The notes: generated by a model from the sequence alone, not told the origin. Counted from the first letter of the stretch, positions 1-8,792 are shown. The stretch is DNA of 64,000 nucleotides from Thermoanaerobacterales bacterium UBA4880 (GCA_002399285.1 DHDI01000019.1:667-64666), one strand, 5' to 3'. A program made the numbers and translations.

Positions 1-1319
1 ATGACCGGCAGCTTGGCGCCGCAGGGTATGAACGTAGTGGTAATCATCGTCATACGGCGGTCTTGTTCATCCTCAATGGTGCGGCAGGCCATAATGCCCG
101 GAACGCCGCAGCCGGAAGAGATCAAAAACGGTATGAAGCTCTTGCCCGATAGACCGAAACGGCGGAAAACACGGTCCATTATAAAAGCCACACGCGCCAT
201 ATAGCCGCAGTCTTCCAATATGGAAAGGAAGAAGAACACGATGGCCATCTGAGGTGCGAAGCCGATGGGCGCCGCGAGTCCTCCTATGATGCCGTCCACG
301 ACAAGGGACACGGCCCAGTCAGCCGCTCCCATGTTTTGGAGAAAGCCCTGTACGGCAGGCTGTATCCATGTACCGAACAATACGTCGTTAGTCCAGTCTG
401 TAACGATGCTTCCTAATGAGGAGACTGCAACATAATAAACCGCAAACATTACTAACGCAAATATGGGCAGCGCAAGCCAACGGTTTGTGACCACCCTGTC
501 TATCCTGTCCGAGACGGAAAGCTTGCCTGCATTTTTCTTATTATAGCATCCTTTGAGTATCGATGCTATATAGATATAGCGCTCGTTTGTGATTATGGAC
601 TCGGCGTCGTCGTCCAGTTCCCTTTCAGCTGCCTTGATATCTTGCTCTATATGGTCCAGCAGCGATTTGTCCAGATTGAGCTGGGCGATTACCTTCTCGT
701 CGCGCTCGAATATCTTTATGGAGAACCAGCGCTGCTGCTCCTGAGGCAGGTCGTGGACCGCAGCCTCCTCTATGTGGGCCAGCGCATGCTCCACCGGGCC
801 GGAGAATGTGTGCATCGGTATGGTCTTTGCAGACTGCGCCGCGCTGATAGCCTCTTCGGCAGCCAAAGTTATTCCCGTGCCCTTTAGTGCCGATATCTCT
901 ACGATCTTACAGCCGAGTTCCCGGCTGAGTTCGGATATGTTTATATTGTCTCCGTTCTTTTTGACCAGATCCATCATATTGATGGCGACCACCACCGGGA
1001 TGCCGAGTTCGGTGAGCTGTGTGGTGAGATAGAGGTTTCTCTCAAGGTTGGTACCGTCTACTATGTTTAAAATAGCATCGGGCCTCTCGCCGATGAGGTA
1101 ATTCCTTGCCACAACTTCCTCCAAGCTGTAGGGAGAGAGCGAGTAAATACCCGGCAGGTCCATTATGATGACGTCCTTATGATTCCTGAGCTTGCCTTCC
1201 TTCTTCTCGACCGTGACGCCGGGCCAGTTGCCGACATACTGGTTGGAACCGGTCAGAGAGTTGAACAGCGTGGTTTTGCCGCTGTTGGGGTTGCCGGCCA
1301 AAGCAATTTTGATTTCCAA
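1..1319 (-). CDS. feoB: Ferrous iron transporter FeoB, C-terminus cut by window edge
   Basis: This is the inner-membrane GTP-dependent Fe(II) uptake protein. About 439 residues of a family usually 600-800 long are present; the rest lies left of the window. The N-terminal G domain shows G1 GNPNSGKTT (residues 9-17), G3 DLPG (54-57) and G4 NMMD (114-117). A helical linker follows, then membrane helices with the Gate-type sequence GCGVPGIMACR. The start is TTG at 1319, chosen because AAGGAGG sits 8 nt upstream and the G domain begins at once; there is no usable ATG. It is the third gene of a feoA-feoA-feoB operon, 73 nt after the nearer feoA. Confidence 0.95.
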   Translation of the reverse strand, partial: MEIKIALAGNPNSGKTTLFNSLTGSNQYVGNWPGVTVEKKEGKLRNHKDVIIMDLPGIYSLSPYSLEEVVARNYLIGERPDAILNIVDGTNLERNLYLTTQLTELGIPVVVAINMMDLVKKNGDNINISELSRELGCKIVEISALKGTGITLAAEEAISAAQSAKTIPMHTFSGPVEHALAHIEEAAVHDLPQEQQRWFSIKIFERDEKVIAQLNLDKSLLDHIEQDIKAAERELDDDAESIITNERYIYIASILKGCYNKKNAGKLSVSDRIDRVVTNRWLALPIFALVMFAVYYVAVSSLGSIVTDWTNDVLFGTWIQPAVQGFLQNMGAADWAVSLVVDGIIGGLAAPIGFAPQMAIVFFFLSILEDCGYMARVAFIMDRVFRRFGLSGKSFIPFLISSGCGVPGIMACRTIEDEQDRRMTMITTTFIPCGAKLPV

Positions 1320-1392
1320 TGATAATACCTCCTTCTATGGGTTAGAGTATCTTAACTGATGGATAATAAAAATGGGGATCATCCCTGTAAAA

Positions 1393-1620
1393 TTACCGTA
1401 CCTCTATCATTTCCGCATCGGCCTTGCGTATGGAGAGTTCGTAGCCGCGCACGGTCACCTCTACGGGGTCGCCTAATGGAGCGGCCTTGCGCACGTATAC
1501 GTCCACGCCCTTGGTTATCCCCATGTCCATTATGCGCCTTTTGACCGCGCCCTCGCCGTGAAGCTTCAAGACTGCCACGGTCTCGCCGATCCTTGCGTCC
1601 CTGAGTGTTTTCATAAACAT
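1393..1620 (-). CDS. feoA: FeoA-domain protein (second copy)
   Basis: A 75-residue SH3-like FeoA protein, a small cytoplasmic partner of FeoB. It shows the family pattern of a short N-terminal stretch, then GEGAVKRRIMDMGITKGVDV and a terminal strand EVTVRGYELSIRKADAEMIEV, which is close to full family length. It lies between another feoA and feoB on the minus strand. It is only distantly similar to the neighbouring copy, so the two probably have separate roles or bind FeoB jointly. Its start ATG is followed by a second ATG two codons later; either could be used. Confidence 0.92.
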   Translation of the reverse strand: MFMKTLRDARIGETVAVLKLHGEGAVKRRIMDMGITKGVDVYVRKAAPLGDPVEVTVRGYELSIRKADAEMIEVR

Positions 1621-1634
1621 ACCCCCTGTCTTAA

Positions 1635-1847
1635 TTATATCATGATCTTGTTTGCCATCTCCCTGTTGATGGCTATGCGGGAATCCTTGATATTGACTAT
1701 GATGTTGCCCCCCATAATGGAAACGACGGTAACGTAGCCTCCGGTGACAAAACCAAGGTCTTCCAGACGCTTTTTCACATCCGCCTTTCCGCCGACTTTC
1801 CGTATGATGTTTTCCTCACCTATGGGTGCTAACGTTAATGGCATCAT
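1635..1847 (-). CDS. feoA: FeoA-domain protein (first copy)
   Basis: A 70-residue FeoA protein, first gene of the minus-strand feo operon. The core KADVKKRLEDLGFVTGGYVTV and the closing strand DSRIAINREMANKIMI match the FeoA fold. The ATG at 1847 has a good upstream GGAGGAC ribosome site. It is 14 nt from the second feoA, so they are almost certainly co-transcribed from the promoter at 1928-1956. As in other bacteria, FeoA is expected to modulate FeoB at the membrane; this is family knowledge and is not shown by the sequence. Confidence 0.92.
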   Translation of the reverse strand: MMPLTLAPIGEENIIRKVGGKADVKKRLEDLGFVTGGYVTVVSIMGGNIIVNIKDSRIAINREMANKIMI

Positions 1848-1903
1848 ATTGTCCTCCTTCGCATGTTTTTGTCAGATGTCTCTATTCAACGGTTCAAATT
1901 GAT

Positions 1904-1956
1904 GGTTAGATTTCTCTAACCTTCTTTAGTTTAATACCTCTAACTTGATTTGTCAA
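1904..1956 (-). promoter_or_regulatory. feo promoter with overlapping palindromic operator
   Basis: Reading the minus strand, TTGACA (1956-1951), a 17-nt spacer and TAAACT (1933-1928) form a good sigma-A promoter for feoA-feoA-feoB. Just downstream, at 1904-1921, is a perfect inverted repeat with 7-bp arms GGTTAGA/TCTAACC around TTTC. It covers the predicted transcription start. Its TTAG...CTAA core resembles DtxR/IdeR boxes, and a DtxR-family gene diverges from the same gap, so it is a likely iron-responsive operator. Confidence 0.75.
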
Positions 1957-2029
1957 TAGGTTGGTCTCAGTGCATCTTGATTATTTTGCCGGAGTGTGTT
2001 AATCTAATTTCAATAGTTAATGAAAGCCG

Positions 2030-2413
2030 GTGAAATTGGCTGTGAAAATATTGAAGGCGTCCGAGGACTATCTCGAGGCCATGCTGATGATGAAGGAGAG
2101 ACACGGATTTATACGTTCCGTAGATATAGCCGAAGAATTGGGCGTTACTAAACCAAGCGTTACCTATACTACAAAAAGGCTGCGTGAAAACGGGTATATA
2201 ACCATGGATAAGGATGGGCTCATCACACTCACCGATTCGGGAATGGAGATAGCCGCCCGCATTTATGAACGGCACAAAGTGCTGACTGAGTTCTTCGTAT
2301 GGCTGGGCGTCGATGAAAAGACTGCCCGTGAGGATGCCTGCAAAGTGGAACACGACGTGAGCGAGAAAACGTTCGACGCCATATGCCGGCACATGGGGAA
2401 AGTAATTAGGTAG
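2030..2413 (+). CDS. DtxR/MntR-family metal-dependent regulator
   Basis: A 127-residue repressor with an N-terminal winged helix-turn-helix (about residues 8-65, including SVDIAEELGVTKPSVTYTTKRL) and a short metal-binding/dimerisation region (HKVLTEFFVWLGVDEKTAREDACKVEHDVS) with the family's His, Glu, Cys and Asp ligands. It lacks the C-terminal SH3-like domain of full DtxR, as MntR and the short clostridial regulators do. The GTG start at 2030 has no strong ribosome site; GTG at 2042 is a possible alternative. It diverges from the feo operon and is followed 70 nt later by a ZIP transporter, so control of iron and possibly manganese or zinc uptake is likely. Confidence 0.88.
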   Translation: MKLAVKILKASEDYLEAMLMMKERHGFIRSVDIAEELGVTKPSVTYTTKRLRENGYITMDKDGLITLTDSGMEIAARIYERHKVLTEFFVWLGVDEKTAREDACKVEHDVSEKTFDAICRHMGKVIR

Positions 2414-2483
2414 GCTCATTGAGTAAGACGTCTCTGGCAGAGTACGGAATATTTTATGCTGTGACGATAGGTGGGGGAATTAT

Positions 2484-3275
2484 ATGAATGATATACTGCA
2501 AATTATTACAGGTATAGGGATACCGCTGCTGGGTACTACGTTGGGTGCGGCAGCGGTGTTTTTCATGAAGGGCGATATGAGGCCGGGCGTCCAGAAACTG
2601 CTTCTCGGATTTGCTTCGGGCGTGATGATAGCGGCCTCGGTCTGGTCGCTGCTCATACCGGCCATAGATATGGAGGAGAAGGCCGGCGGTATAGCATGGC
2701 TGCCGGCCGTTACCGGCTTTTTGTTCGGCATTGCATTTTTGCTGCTGCTGGATTCCGTTGTTCCGCATCTGCACCTCAACTCCGATAAGCCGGAGGGGAA
2801 GCCCAGCAAGCTGGGCAGGACCGCGATGCTCGTGTTTGCGGTTACGCTGCATAACATTCCCGAAGGCATGGCGGTGGGCGTTGTGCTGGCCGGCATGCTG
2901 AAGAGCAACGGAGCGGTCATTACCGTTGCCGATGCCTTTGCTTTGGCAATAGGCATTGCGATACAGAACTTCCCGGAGGGAGCCATCATTTCCATGCCCC
3001 TCATGAGTTCGGGGCTGTCAAAGGGCCGGGCCTTTTACTACGGCTTTCTGTCCGGCGTCGTGGAACCGATAGGCGCGATCATTACCATTCTGCTGACGTC
3101 TTTGGTCACGCCCATACTTCCGTACATACTTTCCTTTGCCGCGGGCGCTATGATCTATGTGGTGGTGGAGGAGCTCATTCCGGAGGCCCAGACGGGAGAA
3201 CACAGCAATATCGGAACCATCGGGGTGGCGATCGGTTTTGCTCTGATGATGGTGCTGGACGTGGCTCTCGGATAG
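2484..3275 (+). CDS. ZIP-family divalent metal transporter (GufA/ZupT-like)
   Basis: A 263-residue membrane protein with about eight hydrophobic segments. The two ZIP metal-binding helices are visible: HNIPEGMAVG near residue 123 and QNFPEGAIIS near residue 160, the conserved HNxPEG/xNxPEG pair that moves Zn, Fe or Mn into the cytoplasm. The ATG at 2484 follows GGTGGGGG at proper spacing. Being on the same strand 70 nt behind the DtxR-type regulator suggests co-transcription and metal-dependent control. The sequence does not fix which metal it moves. Confidence 0.9.
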   Translation: MNDILQIITGIGIPLLGTTLGAAAVFFMKGDMRPGVQKLLLGFASGVMIAASVWSLLIPAIDMEEKAGGIAWLPAVTGFLFGIAFLLLLDSVVPHLHLNSDKPEGKPSKLGRTAMLVFAVTLHNIPEGMAVGVVLAGMLKSNGAVITVADAFALAIGIAIQNFPEGAIISMPLMSSGLSKGRAFYYGFLSGVVEPIGAIITILLTSLVTPILPYILSFAAGAMIYVVVEELIPEAQTGEHSNIGTIGVAIGFALMMVLDVALG

Positions 3276-3310
3276 AGTCGTCAAGCCGATGCTTAAGTGA
3301 TGCGATCGTA

Positions 3311-3338
3311 TTAAAACTCCTCTTTGCAGGAGTTTTAA
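3311..3338 (+). terminator. Intrinsic terminator after the ZIP gene
   Basis: A perfect 11-bp inverted repeat (3311-3321 with 3328-3338, 6-nt loop) closes the regulator-ZIP unit and is followed by an AT-rich stretch. The arms begin TTAAAA and end TTTTAA, so it could act in both directions. Confidence 0.75.
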
Positions 3339-3377
3339 TTTAATATGAATATATACTGCCTTATGGAGAGAAATTGA

Positions 3378-4313
3378 ATGATCGATTTTTTAGCTGCCCT
3401 TATACTTGATTTTTTAATAGGAGATCCGTATAAATTCCCTCATCCCGTAAAGCTTATGGGGAAGATGATTTCATTTGAGGAAAAAACCGCACGCAGACTG
3501 TCCAAGAACAGCGGCTCTCTTAAGGGATGGGGGGCCTGCATCGTATTGATAAACATGGCGGTGGCCTTTTTCCTTCCTTATTATATACTCAAGTTTTTAA
3601 GGGGATACGGCCCGGCCTATCACATAGTGAACACATACTTTTTGTATACATGTGTCGCCGCCGGCTGCCTGCAGCGCGAAGCCATGAAGGTATATGCAGC
3701 CTTATCGGAGGGCCTAGACAGGGCAAGGCACGTGCTGTCCTTTATAGTGGGCAGGGACACCAAGGATCTTGACGAGGGAGAGATAATACGAGCGGCCGTG
3801 GAGACCGTGGCGGAGAATACCTCGGACGGCGTGACGGCTCCCATGCTGTATGCCATGATAGGGGGAGCTCCCTTGGCCTTCCTCTACAAGATGGTGAATA
3901 CCATGGACTCCATGCTGGGCTATTTAAATGAGAAGTATAAGGATATCGGCTTTTACCCCGCCAAGACGGACGACGTGTTCAACTTCCTGCCGTCGCGGCT
4001 TACGGGAGTCGTCATGTGCATCTCATCTGCCTTTACATTCAAAGTCGCGGACGGCTTCAGGATAATGATAAGGGACAGGAGAAACCACAAGAGCCCCAAC
4101 TGCGCCTATCCCGAAGGTGCAGTCGCCGGTCTGCTCGGCGTGCAGCTGGGCGGGGACAATACATATTTCGGCGAGGTCATGAAAAAACCCAGGATCGGCG
4201 ACAAGCTGCGGGATCTGGAAAGGGACGATATTAAAAGATCGATCGAAATAATGTACCGGACGGAAATAGTGTTTGCCGTCATTTATTTCATAATATTGCG
4301 GGTGATTTCATGA
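3378..4313 (+). CDS. cbiB: Adenosylcobinamide-phosphate synthase CbiB/CobD type
   Basis: A 311-residue integral membrane enzyme that attaches the aminopropanol (or its phosphate) to adenosylcobyric acid in cobalamin assembly. The N-terminus DFLAALILDFLIGDPYKFPHP and the motif VAENTSDGVTAPMLYAMIGG followed by YKMVNTMDSMLGY are family signatures, and the length is typical. It overlaps the next gene by 4 nt (ATGA), which points to translational coupling with the threonine-phosphate decarboxylase. No other cob/cbi genes and no cobalamin riboswitch are visible nearby, so the rest of the pathway or a salvage system must lie elsewhere. Confidence 0.95.
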   Translation: MIDFLAALILDFLIGDPYKFPHPVKLMGKMISFEEKTARRLSKNSGSLKGWGACIVLINMAVAFFLPYYILKFLRGYGPAYHIVNTYFLYTCVAAGCLQREAMKVYAALSEGLDRARHVLSFIVGRDTKDLDEGEIIRAAVETVAENTSDGVTAPMLYAMIGGAPLAFLYKMVNTMDSMLGYLNEKYKDIGFYPAKTDDVFNFLPSRLTGVVMCISSAFTFKVADGFRIMIRDRRNHKSPNCAYPEGAVAGLLGVQLGGDNTYFGEVMKKPRIGDKLRDLERDDIKRSIEIMYRTEIVFAVIYFIILRVIS

Positions 4314-5350
4314 TACACGGCGGAGATGTCGTCTCATACAAAGATAGATACGGCGGGGATATGATCGACTTCAGCAGCAACATAAATCCGCTCGGTCCTC
4401 CGGCCGGGCTGAAGGATGAGATGGACAGGGCATATTCCGAGCTTCGCGCGTATCCCGATATACAATACAGGGAGCTCAGGCAGAATATTGCGGATTACTT
4501 AGGGCGCGATACTGGGGAAGTAATAACGGGAAACGGCGCAGTAGATATCATAGACAATTTGTGCGTGATGTTTGACAGGATCGTGACAGCGACGCCGTGT
4601 TTTTCGGAGTATATAAGCAGGCCGGCCGTATACGGCAAGCAGGTTTTAAAACTGCCTTTGGATGATAAATTTCGCATAGACCTGCAAGCTTTGGCAGATA
4701 GCCTGCGCCGCGGCGACCTGCTGATACTGGGAAACCCCAATAATCCCACCGGACTGCGTATACCGGAAAAGACGCTGATGCATATTTATGATATCGTAAA
4801 GCAAAGGGGTGCCTTTCTGCTGCTGGACGAGGCGTTCTTTGAGTTTTGCCCTCCCGACTACGACAGCATAGAGTTACTGCATGATGCCGATAGTATATGC
4901 GTCGTAAGAGCGGCCACGAAGGTCTTTGCGCTGCCGGGTATAAGGCTGGGATACGGCTGGGCTTCCCGTGAATTTGCTGGGAGATACCGGGGAATCGAGA
5001 ACCCCTGGAGTGTCAATGCATACGCCAATGCGGCGGGCAGATGTATATTCAGGGACAAAGGCTATATTGAACGTACCCGGGAGTATATAAACAGGGAAAG
5101 GCAATACCTTACGGACGGGCTGCGTGAAATAGAATGGATAAGACCCTATGGCAGCGATGCCAATTTTATGCTGCTTAAACTGTTTAAATATGATGAGGAC
5201 ATGGTGTTTGACAGGTTGATACGCAATGGGATCATGATAAGGAAGGCTTCGAGCTTCGAAGGTTTGAACAAAACCTACATAAGGATCGCCGTGAAGGACC
5301 GCGAAAGCAACCGTAAACTTATGGGGTTTCTGAGAGAGTTTGAACAGTAA
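4310..5350 (+). CDS. cobD: Threonine-phosphate decarboxylase, class I/II PLP aminotransferase fold
   Basis: A 346-residue PLP enzyme expected to convert L-threonine O-3-phosphate to (R)-1-amino-2-propanol O-2-phosphate, the CbiB substrate. Visible signatures are FSSNINPLGPP near the N-terminus, the GNGAVDIID cofactor loop, LGNPNNPTG, LLDEAFFEF and the Schiff-base lysine in ATKVFALPGIRLGYG near residue 203. Histidinol-phosphate aminotransferase is the close relative that could be confused with it. The 4-nt overlap with cbiB and the N-terminal HGGDV motif favour the cobalamin role. Confidence 0.9.
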   Translation: MIHGGDVVSYKDRYGGDMIDFSSNINPLGPPAGLKDEMDRAYSELRAYPDIQYRELRQNIADYLGRDTGEVITGNGAVDIIDNLCVMFDRIVTATPCFSEYISRPAVYGKQVLKLPLDDKFRIDLQALADSLRRGDLLILGNPNNPTGLRIPEKTLMHIYDIVKQRGAFLLLDEAFFEFCPPDYDSIELLHDADSICVVRAATKVFALPGIRLGYGWASREFAGRYRGIENPWSVNAYANAAGRCIFRDKGYIERTREYINRERQYLTDGLREIEWIRPYGSDANFMLLKLFKYDEDMVFDRLIRNGIMIRKASSFEGLNKTYIRIAVKDRESNRKLMGFLREFEQ

Positions 5351-5359
5351 CTCCAATAT

Positions 5360-5396
5360 AAAGACCGCAATTCACATTTCGCGAATTACGGTCTTT
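5360..5396. terminator. Bidirectional terminator between cobD and the ROK gene
   Basis: A near-perfect 14-bp stem (5360-5373 with 5383-5396, one mismatch, 9-nt loop) with A-rich and T-rich flanks. It sits between two convergent genes and can end both transcripts. Confidence 0.8.
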
Positions 5397-5460
5397 TGCA
5401 CAATATGGACTGCATCTGATCATGAAGGAAATGATCCACGATTTAGTTAAAAGACTTAAC

Positions 5461-6594
5461 TTAATCATTTTGTTCAATTTGTTGAAAGGCATAGGCAATG
5501 GCGCCGAGTGCAGACGCATATTTACCGAGAGAGGCCAGGCAGATGTCCGCATGGATGGGAGACAGAGCATCGACGGTACGCTGGATCTCAGGCAGAATGG
5601 GCTGCATGTATTCGGCAAATGGGCCCCCGATGATAACTTTCTCGGGGTTGACGAATCCGATAGCGTTGGCAATAACTACGGAAAGCTCCAGGATAAAAGA
5701 ATCTATGATCCCGCGGGCCGACACGTCGCCTGCGGAATACGCAGGGACAACTTCCTGATAGTCGTAGCCTCCCGAGGACAGGTAGCGTGTGGATACCTTT
5801 TGCTCGAAGACACCTGTCTGTCCCAGTACGTTGAACCGCTTTTTGTATATATCATCCGTGCCTATCTGGTAACAGATCTCTGCCGCCAGAGACTGATATC
5901 CGTTTAAAATATGTCCGCCGCTGATGATCGCGCCGCCTATGCCGGTGCCGATGGATATATAGAAGATATCGTCGGAATTTTCACCGGATCCCTGCCAGCG
6001 CTCGCCCAGCAGGGCACAGTTGGCATCGTTAAAGAGAAATATGGGAAATGAATAATGTTTTTTCAGGATGGACAGCACGTCGTAGGAGTGCCAGTTCAGC
6101 GTCCCGGAATGCAGCACGACGCCGTCTTCACTGACGGTGCCCGGTATACTCATCCCCATGGCGGAAATGATCTGCTGGGCCAGGCCGCTTTCCTCGATAT
6201 AACAATCGATTTCATGGATCAAATCATCTAATTTATTTGTATTTGGTATAGACTTTTCTCTTAATACCTTCCCCAAAAGATCGGTCGTCAGTATCAGCGT
6301 TTCCGAACCGTCCATGCTTATGCTCAGAGCATAGGCGGAACAGGGATTAAAACCAAGCATGTGCGCCGGTCTTCCCGCACCCTTTTCAGGAGGTTGTTCT
6401 CCCAGGTCAACGATCAATGATTTTTGCAGCAGTTCATTGACGATGCTTGATACCGTAGGTTTACTGAGGCCCAATTCTCTGGCTATCTGAGCTCTGGATA
6501 TAGGGTAATCATTTTTTATCAGTTCCAGTACGAGCGAACGATTCGCACGCTTGACAAAATCCAATGTAATCGAAGGTCCAATATAGTTCTCCAT
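5461..6594 (-). CDS. ROK-family transcriptional repressor (NagC/XylR type)
   Basis: A 377-residue protein with an N-terminal winged HTH (about residues 10-70, including ISRAQIARELGLSKPTVSSIVNEL) fused to a ROK sugar-kinase-like domain (IGTGIGGAIISGG, FNDANCALLGERW, EKVIIGGPFAEY). The usual ROK zinc motif CxCGxxGCxE is absent; the matching stretch reads AAEICYQIGTDDIY, so the effector site may not need zinc. It diverges from the peptide transporter-hydantoinase operon and is its obvious local regulator. The ligand is unknown. ROK repressors usually bind sugars, which is unexpected beside amide hydrolases. Confidence 0.9.
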   Translation of the reverse strand: MENYIGPSITLDFVKRANRSLVLELIKNDYPISRAQIARELGLSKPTVSSIVNELLQKSLIVDLGEQPPEKGAGRPAHMLGFNPCSAYALSISMDGSETLILTTDLLGKVLREKSIPNTNKLDDLIHEIDCYIEESGLAQQIISAMGMSIPGTVSEDGVVLHSGTLNWHSYDVLSILKKHYSFPIFLFNDANCALLGERWQGSGENSDDIFYISIGTGIGGAIISGGHILNGYQSLAAEICYQIGTDDIYKKRFNVLGQTGVFEQKVSTRYLSSGGYDYQEVVPAYSAGDVSARGIIDSFILELSVVIANAIGFVNPEKVIIGGPFAEYMQPILPEIQRTVDALSPIHADICLASLGKYASALGAIAYAFQQIEQND

Positions 6595-6772
6595 GATGGC
6601 TCCTTTCCATTAAGGCCTAAATAAATAGTTCAATGGCTTATCTATTAAATATTATAGCTAAAAATTGTAAAAATTTCAATTAAAAATTTAAACATAAAAG
6701 AATTGGAGCAAATTCTCATATATTCCAGCAATATGAGGCTTTTAGAGGAATATGGGACCGAAATAAAAACGC

Positions 6773-6827
6773 TTGACAAAGGACATATAATGTATTAAAA
6801 TAAGTAAAATTTATTAACTAATTACTT
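6773..6827 (+). promoter_or_regulatory. Promoter and candidate operator of the transporter-hydantoinase operon
   Basis: TTGACA (6773-6778), a 17-nt spacer and TAAAAT (6796-6801) form a strong promoter. Directly after the -10, an inverted repeat AAGTAA/TTACTT (6802-6807 and 6822-6827) encloses an AT-rich centre with TTAACTAA. This resembles the TTAGT-N9-ACTAA operators of ROK repressors and overlaps the transcription start, so repression by the divergent ROK protein is plausible. The rest of the 6595-6864 gap is AT-rich, with no gene seen. Confidence 0.65.
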
Positions 6828-6864
6828 TTTTTATTCTTATAACAAAATGGTGAGGGGTGCTAAA

Positions 6865-7818
6865 ATGGCAAGATATATTGTGCGGAGACTCATGCTGGCT
6901 GTCCTGACTTTCTTCTGCATTACGGTAATCGTATTCTTCATCTCTTATATGGCTCCGGGTTCCCCCTTGGACTATTTGCTGGCAAATTCCAATATGTCCG
7001 CCCAGGAGGTCGAACAGCGCGCTGCGCAGCTCGGGCTTGATAAACCGGTATATGTACAGTATTTTTCCTGGCTGAAAGAACTGATGCATGGGAATTTGGG
7101 TTATTCTTACCGGGAATACCGCAGCGTAAAAGAAATGATAGGCGAGCGTCTGGGCAACACTCTGCTGCTGACCTTTTCATCGCTGCTCATCGCCTATCTT
7201 GTGGCGATCCCCGTCGGGATACATTCCGCGCGAAAGCCATATTCCATGAGCGATTTTACATTTTCGACCGTTGCATTGGTCGCAATGGCGCTTCCAGCTT
7301 TTTTTATAGGCATGTTCTTGACCTGGATATTTTCGGCGAAACTCGGATGGCTGCCCATGAGCGGAATGTACTCATCCGACGTAGACAAATCGGCCGTCGA
7401 TTTGCTCAAGCACATGGTAATGCCGGTAACATGCCTGGCGCTGCAGCAGGTCGGCAATGTGATGCGGCAGATGCGCAGCAGCATGCTGGAAGTGCTCAGC
7501 GAGGATTATATACGTACCGCACGGGCGGAGGGGTTATCGGAAATGCGTACGGTTTATACACATGCCCTGCGCAATGCCCTGACCACTATAGTTACGCTGT
7601 TTGGCACGTCTCTGCCGTTTTTGGTCGGCGGCGCCGTCGTCACCGAACAGGTATTTTCCTGGCCGGGGATAGGGAGCTTAATGGTAACCAGTATTACGAC
7701 AAGGGATTATCCCGTCATCATCGGTATTACCGTAGTGGTGGCTATTGCAGTTTTGCTGGGCAACCTCATAGTGGATATAGTCTACGGCATATTGGATCCT
7801 AAGGTGCGTTATGACTGA
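6865..7818 (+). CDS. Peptide/nickel-type ABC transporter permease, DppB/OppB family
   Basis: An inner-membrane permease of about 317 residues with about six helices. The N-terminus MARYIVRRLMLAVLTFFCITVIVFF is typical of DppB/OppB. The EAA-like loop LSEDYIRTARAEGLSEMRTVYTHALRNAL contacts the ATPases. ATG 6865 is preferred to ATG 6847 because GAGGGG lies 7 nt before it. It is the first gene of an operon (permease, permease, binding protein, two ATPases, then hydrolases), so the imported solute is probably a peptide, amidated amino acid or hydantoin-like compound. This is inferred from context. Confidence 0.92.
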   Translation: MARYIVRRLMLAVLTFFCITVIVFFISYMAPGSPLDYLLANSNMSAQEVEQRAAQLGLDKPVYVQYFSWLKELMHGNLGYSYREYRSVKEMIGERLGNTLLLTFSSLLIAYLVAIPVGIHSARKPYSMSDFTFSTVALVAMALPAFFIGMFLTWIFSAKLGWLPMSGMYSSDVDKSAVDLLKHMVMPVTCLALQQVGNVMRQMRSSMLEVLSEDYIRTARAEGLSEMRTVYTHALRNALTTIVTLFGTSLPFLVGGAVVTEQVFSWPGIGSLMVTSITTRDYPVIIGITVVVAIAVLLGNLIVDIVYGILDPKVRYD

Positions 7819-7834
7819 TGAAGGGGGCGGGGAG

Positions 7835-8701
7835 ATGAAACGTAAGCAAAACAGGCAGTCATACTATGCCGATGTGTTCGGGAAATTTCGGCGGCATAAA
7901 CTGGCCATGTTTTCTCTATGCACGCTTGTGATAGTGATCTTAGCAGTGGCGTTTCTGCCTGCGCTGCTCAAGCTGGACCCGACAAAGACGGGGCAGGGAA
8001 AGAGCTATCTGGCGCCTGACGGCAGTTTTATCCTGGGCTTGGACAAGCTGGGCAGGGATAACTTTGCGCGGCTTCTGTACGGCGGGCGTACGTCATTATT
8101 GGTCGGGCTGCTGTCTACTTTTATCAGCATCATAATAGGCGTTCCCCTCGGCCTCTGCGCGGGTTATTTCCGAGGTGCCTGCGAAGCGGTCGTCATGCGC
8201 ATGGTCGACATCTTTATGGTATTTCCGTCTATGATATTGATCCTGGTGCTGGTATCCATTATAGGTCCGTCGGTCTGGTCCGTAACTATCATCATTGGAA
8301 TAATGGGCTGGCCGAATTTTGCACGTATCGTCTACGGAAGCGTGCTGTCCGTGTCCTCAAAAGAATATGTGGAAAGCGCCCAAGCCGTAGGAGCTTCACA
8401 CCTGAGGATACTAAAGGATTATATACTTCCCAATGCCATTTCTCCCGTGCTTGTGACTACCACATTCCGTACGGCGTCGGCAATTTTGGAGGAAGCATCG
8501 CTGAGCTATCTGGGAATGGGCGTCCAGCCGCCGGCAGCTTCACTGGGCAATATACTAAACGATGCCCAGTCTATCACTACCCTCACCATGCGTCCATGGT
8601 TTTGGATACCGCCCGGATTATTATTGATGCTGATAGTATTATCGATAAATTTCATCGGTGACGGCATGCGCGATGCCCTTGACCCGAAAATGAAGGTATA
8701 A
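7835..8701 (+). CDS. Peptide-type ABC transporter permease, DppC/OppC family
   Basis: The second permease half, about 288 residues, with an N-terminal segment (KFRRHKLAMFSLCTLVIVILAVAFLP) and the loop SSKEYVESAQAVGASHLRILKDYILPNAISPVLV that docks the ATPase. The DKLGRDNFARLLYGGRTSLLVG stretch is a DppC/OppC hallmark. An ATG at 7811 overlaps the previous gene, but ATG 7835 has AAGGGGG 7 nt upstream and is preferred. It works as a heterodimer with the preceding permease. Confidence 0.92.
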   Translation: MKRKQNRQSYYADVFGKFRRHKLAMFSLCTLVIVILAVAFLPALLKLDPTKTGQGKSYLAPDGSFILGLDKLGRDNFARLLYGGRTSLLVGLLSTFISIIIGVPLGLCAGYFRGACEAVVMRMVDIFMVFPSMILILVLVSIIGPSVWSVTIIIGIMGWPNFARIVYGSVLSVSSKEYVESAQAVGASHLRILKDYILPNAISPVLVTTTFRTASAILEEASLSYLGMGVQPPAASLGNILNDAQSITTLTMRPWFWIPPGLLLMLIVLSINFIGDGMRDALDPKMKV

Positions 8702-8792
8702 CGAATATAAAATGCCTGCTGTCAAAAATTACATTTATTATAGGGCAGTGAGCGTTTTTATATAAAAACAATATAAAGGGGAGAGATTTATT

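Noticed and set aside
3276..3377. Cobalamin riboswitch before cbiB
   Set aside because: The gap is about 100 nt and is mostly a terminator; no B12-box sequence is present.
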